A stretch of 64,000 bases of DNA from an uncultured Eubacterium sp. (GCF_934295145.1 NZ_CAKRAS010000007.1:1-64000), one strand, 5' to 3'; shown: positions 33,423 through 42,504, counted from the first letter of the stretch. Translations and numbers: made by a program. Notes: generated by a model from the sequence alone, not told the origin.

Positions 33423-34658
33423 TTACGGGAATAAGCAGCCTGGGAAACCACAGGATGTGATTTCATCTGAAGGAAAGTGTGAAATAACTTCATGTCCAGT
33501 CTCTGTAACAACAATTTCTTCCTCGATACGTGCACTTCCTGTTCCGTCTTCGGATGGGCACCATGTCTCGATGGCAAATGTCATACCCGGTTTGAACTCG
33601 AATGGATGATCCAGTGAGAACAGACGTGATATTGCCGGTTTCTCCCAGAGACCAAGACCAATACCATGTGCGAACTGAAGCAGGAATGCTTCTTTCTCAT
33701 TGTTAAATCCAAGTTCTTCTGCTGACGGCCATACTTTGCAGACATCTGCTGTAGTGTTGCCTGGTTTGATCTGATCGATACCATCACGGATCCATTTCAG
33801 TGCTTTTGCATAAGCCTCTTCCTGTGCTTTGGTTGGTTTTCCGCAGGAGAAAGTACGATAGTAGCATGTATGATATCCGTTGTATACATTACCGATATCG
33901 AAGTATACCAGCTCACCCGGACGAATCATACGGTTAGATGTTGTATGACTATGTGGATTACCACGCTGTCCGGAAATGCAGTTTACGAACTCTACGGACT
34001 CTGCGCCCCATTTGAAAAGCTGATGCTGGATCAGTGCTTCCATCTCGTTCTCTGTTGCACCCGGACGAAGATTTTTCGCCACATCCCAATATACTGCGTC
34101 AACCATGGCAGCGGAACTCTTTAACAGTTCAATCTCATCTGCTGTCTTGATCATACGTGCTTCTACCATCGGAGCCTGACCATCGCCGATTGTGATACCG
34201 GCTTTCTCCAGTCCCTGATATAGCGGGATATCTACGATATCAATACCAAGCGGACGTTTGTCTACGCCGTATTCTTTCAGATAACTTACAATTTCTTTTA
34301 CTTCTTCGTCTACCATTCCTACTTCGGAAGGAATCGATCCTCTCATGGATCCAACTGCTGGCATAATGTTTTCCGGTCTGATCCAGGATACTCTCTGACG
34401 TTTAGAAGGGCATGCCGGATCAAATAAGATTGGCTGATCTACACCATCGATAAGCAGGCAATGACGATTCATTTTGTTTCTGTTCCACTCACCTACATGG
34501 GTACCTGTGATATAACGAATATTGTCAAAATCGTAACACAGTAATGCACCAAATCCTGACTCCTTTAAAAATTTCTTTGCTCTTTCGAGACGATCTGCGT
34601 GAAGTCTGTCATATTTTACATTATCCTCAAAATCCACGCCGCAAAATCCTGCTTTCAT
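33423..34658 (-). CDS. Creatinase/aminopeptidase-P-like M24 protein with altered metal site
   Basis: A 411-residue pita-bread-fold protein of the M24B group: N-terminal creatinase-like domain (about 15-165), C-terminal domain with Asp254 (VYFDIG), His331 (FAHGIG), Glu364 (AIETW) and Glu379/380. At the second metal-ligand Asp of the GYxxDxxRT motif the sequence reads GYHTCYYRT, so Cys265 replaces Asp. Metal-free relatives such as creatinase cleave C-N bonds, and DddP cleaves dimethylsulfoniopropionate. I therefore doubt that this is a peptidase. It is the first gene behind a perfect sigma-54 promoter and is followed by an SDR. Confidence 0.75.
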   Translation of the reverse strand: MKAGFCGVDFEDNVKYDRLHADRLERAKKFLKESGFGALLCYDFDNIRYITGTHVGEWNRNKMNRHCLLIDGVDQPILFDPACPSKRQRVSWIRPENIMPAVGSMRGSIPSEVGMVDEEVKEIVSYLKEYGVDKRPLGIDIVDIPLYQGLEKAGITIGDGQAPMVEARMIKTADEIELLKSSAAMVDAVYWDVAKNLRPGATENEMEALIQHQLFKWGAESVEFVNCISGQRGNPHSHTTSNRMIRPGELVYFDIGNVYNGYHTCYYRTFSCGKPTKAQEEAYAKALKWIRDGIDQIKPGNTTADVCKVWPSAEELGFNNEKEAFLLQFAHGIGLGLWEKPAISRLFSLDHPFEFKPGMTFAIETWCPSEDGTGSARIEEEIVVTETGHEVISHFPSDEITSCGFPGCLFP

Positions 34659-34731
34659 TGCATATCCTCCTTTTATGTATTCCTTAGAATTACTTTGCTG
34701 TATTCTATCTGTTTCTTATGTCTATATATAG

Positions 34732-34747
34732 AGCAATTCACGTGCCA
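34732..34747 (-). promoter_or_regulatory. Sigma-54 promoter of the M24-SDR operon
   Basis: On the minus strand TGGCAC (34747-34742), five bases, TTGCT (34736-34732): an exact -24/-12 match. It is about 75 bases before the M24 start. Confidence 0.85.
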
Positions 34748-34854
34748 GTTTTCCATGCAAATGGCAAAAAATCCGCAACCCCGCATGTTTTCAGCCTCCC
34801 TCATCTTTTACATACTTATTTTATCTGCTTTATTTGTCTTTAAATGTTATTTTT

Positions 34855-34903
34855 GTGCCATGATTTGTGCCATTCTTCTTATTCTTGACACTCATTTGGC
34901 ACA
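34855..34903. promoter_or_regulatory. Upstream activator sites, GTGCCA type
   Basis: TTGTGCCA twice (about 34853-34860 and 34865-34872) and the reverse TTGGCACA (34896-34903), 110-170 bases upstream of the -24 box. The same TTGGCACA word occurs at 40354-40361 beside the second sigma-54 promoter and the gene for the 710-residue regulator. The surrounding 459-base gap has no gene that I can see. Confidence 0.6.
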
Positions 34904-35010
34904 TACATGTCTTTTTCAACAGCTGTCTGTACTTTTGTTTGCATCTATAAAAGGGGTGTATCATAAATATGTTGTGTTTTTATAACGAAATGGAGATTTC
35001 TGTAAAAATA

Positions 35011-35049
35011 ACAAAAGATACTGGCTGGTTTGAGGCCGGTATCTTTTGT
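35011..35049 (-). terminator. Terminator of the alcohol dehydrogenase-to-isomerase operon
   Basis: A 15-bp stem (35011-35025 with 35035-35049; one mismatch on the minus strand, a wobble on the plus) followed on the minus strand by TTTTGTTATTTTT, about 70 bases after the isomerase stop. Confidence 0.65.
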
Positions 35050-35117
35050 TCGTACATATAGTATCAGGAATATAAAAAAGAAACAGTTAAAAGGTTCTAT
35101 ATCTCCAAAACAGTATC

Positions 35118-35963
35118 TTATAAATACTGTTTCAGTGATGCATATGCTCTTGCTGCTGCACGTTTCAGCGGCAATTCACGATGATCAATGGCGATGATCT
35201 CGCAACCAATCGTACCGGTATAACCAAGAGCCAGTACACGCTCGATAAAGTCTTTACAGTCAAAATCACCTTCGCCTGCCGGTAATCTGTAATCACAGGT
35301 ATCACGCCACATGCTTCCACTGACCAGATTTGCATAACCGTCATCCAGCTCTACGGTCACGATCTCATCCGGTTTGATCAGCGCGATATCATCATAGGAA
35401 CTTGGCCCCATAAAGGTATGCCAACTATCGAGGCAGAAACCACCGTTTTTGGCACCTGCTGCACGAAATACTTCCAGTCCCTGTTTGATGCAGTTCATAT
35501 CTTTTTTAAATGGCATAAACTCCATGGCGATTCTTGTTCCGATATTCTCAGCATCTTTGCAGAGTTTTGCAAACTCTTCGATAAAACGGTCTTTCTCACA
35601 ATCACCATCTGCGCCGAATACTTTAATATGACGTGCTCCAAGCTGCTCTGCTGCCTCAAAGACATTTTTTCTTGTCTGCTGTGCTTCCGCATTGTCATAG
35701 TCCCACCATTTATCCAGTACTTCTACTTCAATCTCTGTGATTCCATTCGCATCCGCGATTTTTTTTGCTTCTTTATAACCATATTTTTCTTTTGTATGTA
35801 ACAGATCAAGTTCTACAAATCCGGCTCCCTGAAAACCTACTTTTCCAATGGTTTCCATTCTCTCTTTAAAATCGGTATCTGCGATCTCCACATGATCTCC
35901 ACAGTAATGATTTCCTGCGATTGCCCAGTGACTTGCGATTAATTTGTTATTATAAGTTCCCAT
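35118..35963 (-). CDS. Sugar phosphate isomerase/epimerase-like TIM barrel
   Basis: A 281-residue protein of the xylose isomerase-like (AP endonuclease family 2) group: repeated barrel strands with metal-site residues such as Glu in IAMEFMPF, Asp-His in FCLDSWHTF, Glu in VTVELDDG and Glu in TIGCEII. Members isomerise or epimerise sugars, inosose or hydroxypyruvate. It is the last gene of the sigma-54 operon starting at 40161, 38 bases after the hydroxyisobutyrate-dehydrogenase-like gene. No close match to IolE or Hyi can be assigned by eye, so the substrate is open. Confidence 0.8.
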   Translation of the reverse strand: MGTYNNKLIASHWAIAGNHYCGDHVEIADTDFKERMETIGKVGFQGAGFVELDLLHTKEKYGYKEAKKIADANGITEIEVEVLDKWWDYDNAEAQQTRKNVFEAAEQLGARHIKVFGADGDCEKDRFIEEFAKLCKDAENIGTRIAMEFMPFKKDMNCIKQGLEVFRAAGAKNGGFCLDSWHTFMGPSSYDDIALIKPDEIVTVELDDGYANLVSGSMWRDTCDYRLPAGEGDFDCKDFIERVLALGYTGTIGCEIIAIDHRELPLKRAAARAYASLKQYL

Positions 35964-36001
35964 AGCTTTGTCCTCCTTATTTCAGGCGATTGGCACTTCC
36001 T

Positions 36002-36883
36002 CTAGCGGTCAATCCCTACATTTTTCTCCTGACGCTGTACCAGTACGGCATAGTCTTCATTTGCTTTTCCACATGCTGCCGCCTCGTTATAAAACTGACG
36101 AACCATTGCGGTTACCGGAAGGGATGCCGCGTACTGTTTTGCAGTATCCATCGCCAGATCAAAATCTTTCTGCATCATTTTTACACTGAAAGCAGGTGTA
36201 TATGTTCCAGTGTTGATCAGATCTACTTTTGACTGAACCACCAGATTACCTACAGCACTTCCTGAAATAACATCCATGCATTTTTCTACTGGAATACCAG
36301 CTTTTTCTGCCAGGGAAACGGCTTCCGCCAGAAGCTGTGTCGTATTTCCTACCATGGTATTCAATGCGATCTTCATTACGCGGGATTCTTCTTTTTCACC
36401 CATCCAGTATTTGTTTTTGCCAAGTTTGTCAAGCAGCGGTTCTACTTCTTCATATACTTTTGGATCACCGGAGATCAGAAGACCCAACAGACCTTTTGCC
36501 GCCGGTCCCGTACTTCCGGTCACCGGACAGCGTAAAAATCCACAACCTTTGCCTTCGATCGCTTCTGCCACGATGGTGGAATCTGCAGCGGAAACGGTAC
36601 TCATGTCTACCATGATCTTGCCTGCCTCGATCCCCATGATCACACCGGTATCACCCAATGCCACACTGCGCAGGATTGCGCCGTTTGGAAGCATTGTAAA
36701 AATATAATCTGCTTTTTTTGCTACTTCTGCCGGACTATCTGCCCACTGTGCACCAAAATCAAGTACATCCGCCACAAGATCTTTGGATACATCATTGATC
36801 ACCGCCGGATAGCCTGCATTGATCAGGTTTTTGCACATCGGCTTGCCCATATTTCCAAGTCCAATCCAACCAATTGTTTTCAT
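36002..36883 (-). CDS. 3-hydroxyisobutyrate dehydrogenase-like oxidoreductase
   Basis: A 293-residue beta-hydroxyacid dehydrogenase: N-terminal GWIGLGNMGKPMCKNL Rossmann motif, the substrate motif CPVTGSTGPAAKGLL at about 118-133 and the catalytic Lys in MKIALNTMVGNT. The family oxidises 3-hydroxyisobutyrate, tartronate semialdehyde-type or glyoxylate-type acids. ATG 36883 lies 9 bases after GAGAGG; a GTG two codons earlier is less likely. It sits between the microprotein pair and the TIM-barrel isomerase. Confidence 0.85.
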   Translation of the reverse strand: MKTIGWIGLGNMGKPMCKNLINAGYPAVINDVSKDLVADVLDFGAQWADSPAEVAKKADYIFTMLPNGAILRSVALGDTGVIMGIEAGKIMVDMSTVSAADSTIVAEAIEGKGCGFLRCPVTGSTGPAAKGLLGLLISGDPKVYEEVEPLLDKLGKNKYWMGEKEESRVMKIALNTMVGNTTQLLAEAVSLAEKAGIPVEKCMDVISGSAVGNLVVQSKVDLINTGTYTPAFSVKMMQKDFDLAMDTAKQYAASLPVTAMVRQFYNEAAACGKANEDYAVLVQRQEKNVGIDR

Positions 36884-36930
36884 GTTCACACACCTCTCAA
36901 TTCATCACCTGCGTTCAGATGATCTTTTTA

Positions 36931-37050
36931 TTATTTCTGTTCCTCGAGCTTCTGTTCTCTTTTTTCTTTTCGGATTCCAACCATGCCGAGCACCATAAAG
37001 AATGCCATTACCACAATCAGGATTGCACATAATGTTAATTCGTTTTGCAT
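36931..37050 (-). CDS. Single-span membrane microprotein (39 aa)
   Basis: A 39-codon frame with AGGAGG 8 bases before its ATG: a short polar start, one hydrophobic span (LTLCAILIVVMAFFMVLGMVG) and a very charged end (RKEKREQKLEEQK). It begins 12 bases after the companion microprotein stop, downstream of the symporter. A protein of the same shape lies at 62819-62944 after a second symporter. Such small proteins are known as accessory subunits of some sodium symporters; here that role is inference. Confidence 0.75.
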   Translation of the reverse strand: MQNELTLCAILIVVMAFFMVLGMVGIRKEKREQKLEEQK

Positions 37051-37062
37051 TTGCCATTCCTC

Positions 37063-37176
37063 CTACTGATCTTTGTGTTTGTTCTTTTTGTCAGCAATTG
37101 TAAATATTGTTACAACGATTGCCGCATAAATGATCTGAATTCCAACTGCTTTCAATGCGATATCTATAAATAACAT
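37063..37176 (-). CDS. Single-span membrane microprotein (37 aa)
   Basis: A 37-codon frame with GGGAGGAAA just before its ATG and 20 bases after the symporter stop. One hydrophobic span (IDIALKAVGIQIIYAAIVVT) is followed by a basic tail (DKKNKHKDQ). Its counterpart at the other symporter is at 62963-63058. Good ribosome sites, tight spacing and repeated occurrence support a real gene. Confidence 0.75.
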   Translation of the reverse strand: MLFIDIALKAVGIQIIYAAIVVTIFTIADKKNKHKDQ

Positions 37177-37196
37177 ATCTTTCCTCCCATTCTGTC

Positions 37197-38711
37197 TTAT
37201 GCGTCGCCTCTTGCTTTCTCTTCACAGTAGATTCGATATTCCTCAGAGTCATACCACTCTTTGCTCTTGAAGTAACCCGGTTTGCTGTCTTTTGATACAA
37301 GATTTCCGACTATAAGAACCAGAAGACTTGTTACAATGATCACATAACTTACATGGATATTCTCCAAATGTGCTTTCTCAAGAATGCTTGTTCCAAATGT
37401 CCAGAACGTTGCTACAATCCAACTGATAACAAAGGTAAGTACGCCGACTTTTGCATTTCGTTTCCACCACATACCAAAAATAAAGAGTAACGCTACCGGA
37501 ATCATGAATGAATAGATCCATGTAAACATGACAACGATGGTCGGTAAGGTCTGAGCCATGATACAGCAGATCACTGCACCGATGGTGATGAACAGACGAA
37601 TGTAATTTGCTTCCTGTTTCTCAGTCATATCTTTTTTATAGAAACGTTTGATAAAGTCTACAGTGATCGCGGTAGACGGTCCCATCAGGAATCCACCGAA
37701 AGATGAAAGCAGTGCTGCAACAAATGCTGCAAACAGGATTGCAATAAACCATGGTGGAATCAGGGATAATAACATCTGTGTTGTTACAAGTTTGTTATCA
37801 AAAGCAGCAAATTCAGGCATCTGACGTGCTGTCATTGCAAGACAAATGGAAATTGCGCCGATAATTACGTTCATTGGTCCTACGAACCATGCGATTCTCT
37901 TTAATGCTTTTTCACTCTTTGCGGATGCTGCAGTCTGGATGGTCTGCTGTCCGGAAATATGAGCAAAGAACGGTGCGATCAGGATTGGAATACCTACATT
38001 CAGAAAGTGCTCTTTACCACCTGTAAATAACAGGAAGTTCGGATATTCCGCTGGACGGGATGCATAATAATCTGCAACCGAACTAAAGTTGTGTCCCGGG
38101 AGTTTGGCGATTACGAAGATCAGGGCTCCAAACATACCTACATAAAGAATAACTACATTAATGATATTTAACATGGCAACCTGCTTGGTTCCACCGAATA
38201 CACAGTAACAATATCCAATGACTGCAGCTACCAGTACTGTAATTTTTAACGGAATACCAGTCAGTGAATTGATGATAATTCCAAGTGCCTGTGTTTCAAA
38301 AGATGTAACAGCCCAGCATACTGCGATGTTGACTGCCGCAATCAGTACTGCCAGTTCTGAACAGTATAGTTTTGTTGCGATTTCACCGGTTGTTGTGATA
38401 CGCATACGACGTGCCCAACGATAAATCGTGTAAGCACCCAGTGCCATTGCAAATCCATTTGCCATAACATGCCAGATCTGTGTAGCACCAAGACTTAAGG
38501 AACCTTCCCATGTACCGGTCAAATGTCCTGAGCCTAACAGTGTCAGACACATGGTCGTTCCGATTGCCCATGTACCAAGACTCCTTCCACCAAGAGCAAA
38601 GGACTCATCCTGGTTGCCTTTTTTCTTATTTTGTCTTGCCAGTAAAATCATTACCAGCGCGATTGTAATCACTTCATACAATACAACAAATACGATAACT
38701 CCTGTTTTCAT
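37197..38711 (-). CDS. Sodium:solute symporter (SSS family)
   Basis: A 504-residue polytopic protein with about 13 membrane helices: FALGGRSLGTWAIGTTMCLTLLGSGH near the N-terminus, NVGIPILIAPFFAHISGQQ, and FAAFVAALLSSFGGFLMGPST with the Ser residues of the sodium site. It carries an organic solute inward with sodium. The cytosolic tail ends with KSKEWYDSEEYRIYCEEKARGDA-type charged sequence. AGAAGGAG precedes the ATG. It is preceded by a GutM-like gene and followed by two microproteins, and belongs to the sigma-54 operon, so its solute should be the substrate of the neighbouring dehydrogenases. Confidence 0.88.
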   Translation of the reverse strand: MKTGVIVFVVLYEVITIALVMILLARQNKKKGNQDESFALGGRSLGTWAIGTTMCLTLLGSGHLTGTWEGSLSLGATQIWHVMANGFAMALGAYTIYRWARRMRITTTGEIATKLYCSELAVLIAAVNIAVCWAVTSFETQALGIIINSLTGIPLKITVLVAAVIGYCYCVFGGTKQVAMLNIINVVILYVGMFGALIFVIAKLPGHNFSSVADYYASRPAEYPNFLLFTGGKEHFLNVGIPILIAPFFAHISGQQTIQTAASAKSEKALKRIAWFVGPMNVIIGAISICLAMTARQMPEFAAFDNKLVTTQMLLSLIPPWFIAILFAAFVAALLSSFGGFLMGPSTAITVDFIKRFYKKDMTEKQEANYIRLFITIGAVICCIMAQTLPTIVVMFTWIYSFMIPVALLFIFGMWWKRNAKVGVLTFVISWIVATFWTFGTSILEKAHLENIHVSYVIIVTSLLVLIVGNLVSKDSKPGYFKSKEWYDSEEYRIYCEEKARGDA

Positions 38712-38714
38712 ACG

Positions 38715-39083
38715 TTATTTTCTCCTTCTCATATACTGACGGAGCGCCATGGAACAGGCTTTCTGTTCCTGACCTTTCAAATTCCCCATATAGTCTGAAA
38801 TTTTTTCCATCTTATAGCCATCGAGATGAAGGTCTTTCGACTTTGATTTCCGAAGCCATCCGCTTTTGATGCAATACGCTTTTGCAATCTTTCCGTTTCG
38901 CCAGACGGCTACCAGGGCATCTGTAGAAGAAAGGAAGAGAAGCCCCTTGGAACCACCAAAGAAGATATCACAGCCTTGCGGCATCTGCGCCCGAACTTTT
39001 TCCACAACTCTGGAATTTCCCATGGATGATATCCCATTTAATATAAATAAAATGCCCAGTATCATAAATATTGTGGTAATCAT
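38715..39083 (-). CDS. GutM-like membrane protein
   Basis: A 122-residue protein with one N-terminal membrane span (MITTIFMILGILFILNGIS) and a cytosolic part with GSKGLLFLSSTDALVAVWRNGKIAKAYCIK, then a basic end. Size, topology and the residue pattern (short span, glycine-rich turn, G-R/K-I-x-x-A stretch) resemble GutM, the glucitol operon activator. The similarity is by eye and not strong. It ends 3 bases before the symporter start. A second such protein is encoded beside the other symporter (62358-62792), so the pairing is probably functional. Confidence 0.55.
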   Translation of the reverse strand: MITTIFMILGILFILNGISSMGNSRVVEKVRAQMPQGCDIFFGGSKGLLFLSSTDALVAVWRNGKIAKAYCIKSGWLRKSKSKDLHLDGYKMEKISDYMGNLKGQEQKACSMALRQYMRRRK

Positions 39084-39123
39084 TCAAAAGTCCCTCCATC
39101 TCTATATATACCAAAATTTTTCT

Positions 39124-40161
39124 CTAGCGAATATCCTCCCAAGGATATAAAATTACTTCAAATGCCGTTCCCTCTCTCATTGCTGCCAGACCTTCTGCGA
39201 AGTCTTCCAGCGGAAGTCTGTGTGTGATGAGGTGATCAAAGTTGATTGCACCGCTCTCCAGAACTTTTCCTACGGTCTGCAATGTGTAACAGCCAATGAA
39301 GCTTCCATAAATAGTAATACCCTGTCTGGTCCAGTCTGACTGACAGACTTCCTGTCTCGCATTCTGATTTAATCCGAATAATAATACCTGACCTGCCGGT
39401 TTTACACATTTTACTGCATCATTGACCAGAACACCAACGGCATCTACTACGATATCTGCGCCGCGACCATGCGTCTCTTTCTTTACCTCTGCTGCAAGAT
39501 CCTCTTTCATCGGATTGATGATACGGTCTGCGCCACTCTTTAACGCATACTCTGCTCTGAACTCTGACACTTCCGATACGAGAACTTTTCCCGCACCGCT
39601 CATTTTCAACAAGGTTGCAAAATACATTCCGATTGGTCCGCCGCCCAGGATCACTACGTTGTCACCCGGCATTACTTTCAGTTTCTTCACTGCGCCCATA
39701 ACACAGTTTAACGGCTCCGCAAAAATCGCACGGTCCAACGGAACATCCCTGTCAATTTTTACTGCAGATGATTCCGGAATCACAGCATACTGCGAAAATA
39801 CACCGTCAATCTGTACGCCCATTGCCTTCACATTGGAGCATACGTTGTAGTTGCCTTCCTGACAATCCGGACAAACGCCGCACTGTAAGTTATTGTCGCA
39901 GATGAGATGATCCCCTGCTTTAAAAGTTTTTACCCCTGAACCAACTTCTAAAACTTCACCTACAAATTCATGTCCTAACACAATTCCAGGTGTAGCCTCA
40001 TACTCAGGCGGATCTGCAAGAATATGTACATCCGTTCCACAAATACTTGCAGCCAGCACTTTTACCAGCATCTGATCCTCTCTCTTGATTTCCGGTACCG
40101 GTCTGGTTGTGATTGAATATTTTCCCGGTCCTTCGTATACGACAGCTTTCATTTCCATCAT
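39124..40161 (-). CDS. Zinc-dependent medium-chain alcohol dehydrogenase
   Basis: A 345-residue MDR enzyme: catalytic zinc residues in SICGTDVHIL and GIVLGHEFVGEV, the structural zinc lobe with four Cys (CGVCPDCQEGNYNVC), and the Rossmann motif VVILGGGPIGMYFA. It resembles sorbitol/threonine/butanediol-type dehydrogenases. AGGAGG is 5 bases before ATG 40161. It is the first gene of the sigma-54 operon, with the promoter 38-53 bases upstream, and is divergent from the 710-residue regulator gene. Confidence 0.88.
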   Translation of the reverse strand: MMEMKAVVYEGPGKYSITTRPVPEIKREDQMLVKVLAASICGTDVHILADPPEYEATPGIVLGHEFVGEVLEVGSGVKTFKAGDHLICDNNLQCGVCPDCQEGNYNVCSNVKAMGVQIDGVFSQYAVIPESSAVKIDRDVPLDRAIFAEPLNCVMGAVKKLKVMPGDNVVILGGGPIGMYFATLLKMSGAGKVLVSEVSEFRAEYALKSGADRIINPMKEDLAAEVKKETHGRGADIVVDAVGVLVNDAVKCVKPAGQVLLFGLNQNARQEVCQSDWTRQGITIYGSFIGCYTLQTVGKVLESGAINFDHLITHRLPLEDFAEGLAAMREGTAFEVILYPWEDIR

Positions 40162-40198
40162 TACTACCTCCTCTGTTTATTTTATGTTTTACTATTAA

Positions 40199-40214
40199 AG
40201 CAATTCGTGTGCCA
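40199..40214 (-). promoter_or_regulatory. Sigma-54 promoter of the alcohol dehydrogenase operon
   Basis: On the minus strand TGGCAC (40214-40209), five bases, TTGCT (40203-40199): an exact match, with the spacer nearly the same as in the M24 promoter. TTGGCACA (40354-40361), about 140 bases upstream, is the candidate activator site and overlaps the regulator's ribosome site region. Confidence 0.85.
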
Positions 40215-40371
40215 TTTTCTGCTTTACCAGATAAAATCCTGTTTTTTTCTGTTTTTTGTCTGAAATTTGTCTTTTTTCGCCTTGACCATCTGCCAAATTC
40301 GTGTCATAATTTTACAAGATAACTGCGTTCATGTCACATCATTGTCTTTTTTTTGGCACAAGGAGGTTTTT

Positions 40372-42504
40372 ATGATTACATACACTGACGAATACGCAAA
40401 TACGACCGGAAATTACTGGCAACAGTACATCGCAGACGGCACTCCGCTTCCTCAGACCCTGGATACACTCCGTCCCGAAATCCTTGCCTCCTGGAAAAGA
40501 TCTATCGCTTATGGCATCGATCCACTCGTTCCAATCCATACTTCGCTCCCTGCAGAGCAGTTGCAGGTTCTTCTGGAACAGAATCACGATCTAATCCAGA
40601 CTGCCCACGCACATATGGCGGGATTTTTTCCCTACATTAAAGGAACCAATTTTGCCATGGCACTTGCCAATGCAGACGGATATATCCTCGATCTGATCAC
40701 GGATGACGGCAAAATCCGCAATCAGGCCACAAAAACCGGTCTGCGCATTGGCTGCCGCCGTTCCGAAAATGCTACGGGGACTTCCGGTATCGCCATGTGC
40801 CTTGCCATTGATGAACCATGTGAAGTATACGGCAAAGAACATTTTCTGGAATGCAATCAGGAATACGCCTGTTGCGCGGCTCCGCTGCATGACCAGAACG
40901 GTCTGCTCATCGGATGCCTGTCCCTAATCGGCCCCTGCAATCTTACCTCGGCACATTCCCTTGGCATGATCACAGCGGCCGCAGACGGCATTCAGAAAGA
41001 ATTTTCCCTCCGGATTTACGCAAGACAGCTTGCCTCAGCAAATAATAACCTGAACCTGATGCTGAATTCCCTCTCCAATGCAGTGCTCCTGATCGACCGC
41101 GCCGGAACGGTCATTCAGTATAACAAAAAAGCACTTGACATGTTTCAGCCGGGCAGAAGTCTCACCGGTCTGTCCCTGTATGAGCTGTTAGGCAGCCGTA
41201 AGATGACCGATACGATTATCCAGACAACCAAAAGCATCTACAATCAGGAAGCAACCATCACAACCGTTTCCGGTAAATCACAGGCAATCCTGATCAACGT
41301 ATCCTGTTGTGACTCCGAATCGCAGAATCTGATCCTGACTATCGACAAGCGTCAGAATATTTACAAACTAGTCAACAGTATCAGTCATTTTTCGGCAAAA
41401 TACACTTTTGATACGATCATCGGCGACTCTCTGAGTATGAAACAGGTAAAAAAATTAGGGGAACTGGCTGCAAAAAATGATTCCAATCTGCTAATCCTTG
41501 GAGAGTGCGGAACCGGTAAAGACCTGCTGGCTCAGGCGGTGCACAACGCCAGCAACCGGGCAAACGGGCCGTTTCTTCCGATTAACTGCGCCGCCCTGCC
41601 AAAAAATCTGATTGAAAGTGAACTCTTCGGTTACGAGGGCGGTGCTTTCACCGGTGCGCAAAAAAACGGTGCCCCGGGTAAATTTGAACTTGCAGAAGAC
41701 GGAACCATCTTCTTGGACGAAATCGGCGATATGCCATTGGAATTGCAAACCACACTACTTCGTGTATTACAGAATAAAGAAATCATCCGTGTCGGTGGCA
41801 AGAAACCGATTCCGATCAACGTTCGTGTCATTGCCGCTACAAACTCCAACCTGGAAGAAGCAGTACAAAATAAACAATTCCGAAGTGACCTCTATTACCG
41901 TTTAAATGTACTCTCCATCACGATTCCTCCACTGCGCTACCGTAAAGAAGACATCTCTCCATTGATTGATCACTTTACGAAATCGCATACTTCCGGCGAA
42001 CTGGATCTGAATTTTTTTACACCGGAAGACCGACAGTTGATGCTGAACTACAACTGGCCGGGAAACGTCCGGGAACTGGAAAATATGGTAGAACGGGTGA
42101 TCTGTTCCTCAGCGGACGGAACGATCTCTTCCAGTCAGATTTTAAAACTGTTTCTGCATGTGGATCATCAGATCTCCACAGAGCCTTCTGATTATTCCGA
42201 CCCCGATCTGATAAACGACTACTACACAGCACCTCAGGCTGTTCCTGATTCTGCAGTTGCAATATCACCATTTACTGCTTCTTCCATGCATAAGCCTGAG
42301 ACATCTGCCGCTCCAGTTGATGCCACTGCGGAATCCACCCTGCCGCTTTCCCCGGCCAAGGAATGTGCCATGATCATTCAAGTATTACGGGAAGAACATG
42401 GACATATTCCGAGCGTCTCTGAACGGCTTCATATTCCGCGCCGAACGCTATACCGCAAAATCAAAAAATACAATATCGATCTGACTACATTCCGTGTCTG
42501 GTAA
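40372..42504 (+). CDS. Sigma-54-dependent enhancer-binding regulator (GAF-PAS-AAA+-Fis)
   Basis: A 710-residue activator of the AcoR/DhaR type. After an RPEILASWKRS N-terminal motif come a GAF domain (about 75-215), a PAS domain (225-330), the AAA+ domain (347-575) with Walker A GECGTGKD at 377-384, the sigma-54 contact loop GAFTGA at 424-429 and Walker B IFLDEI, and a Fis-type helix-turn-helix at the end (VSERLHIPRRTLYRKIKKYNI). AAGGAGG lies before ATG 40372; the longer frame has no site. It is divergent from the dehydrogenase operon and probably drives both sigma-54 promoters at 40199 and 34732 through GTGCCA-type sites. Confidence 0.9.
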   Translation: MITYTDEYANTTGNYWQQYIADGTPLPQTLDTLRPEILASWKRSIAYGIDPLVPIHTSLPAEQLQVLLEQNHDLIQTAHAHMAGFFPYIKGTNFAMALANADGYILDLITDDGKIRNQATKTGLRIGCRRSENATGTSGIAMCLAIDEPCEVYGKEHFLECNQEYACCAAPLHDQNGLLIGCLSLIGPCNLTSAHSLGMITAAADGIQKEFSLRIYARQLASANNNLNLMLNSLSNAVLLIDRAGTVIQYNKKALDMFQPGRSLTGLSLYELLGSRKMTDTIIQTTKSIYNQEATITTVSGKSQAILINVSCCDSESQNLILTIDKRQNIYKLVNSISHFSAKYTFDTIIGDSLSMKQVKKLGELAAKNDSNLLILGECGTGKDLLAQAVHNASNRANGPFLPINCAALPKNLIESELFGYEGGAFTGAQKNGAPGKFELAEDGTIFLDEIGDMPLELQTTLLRVLQNKEIIRVGGKKPIPINVRVIAATNSNLEEAVQNKQFRSDLYYRLNVLSITIPPLRYRKEDISPLIDHFTKSHTSGELDLNFFTPEDRQLMLNYNWPGNVRELENMVERVICSSADGTISSSQILKLFLHVDHQISTEPSDYSDPDLINDYYTAPQAVPDSAVAISPFTASSMHKPETSAAPVDATAESTLPLSPAKECAMIIQVLREEHGHIPSVSERLHIPRRTLYRKIKKYNIDLTTFRVW

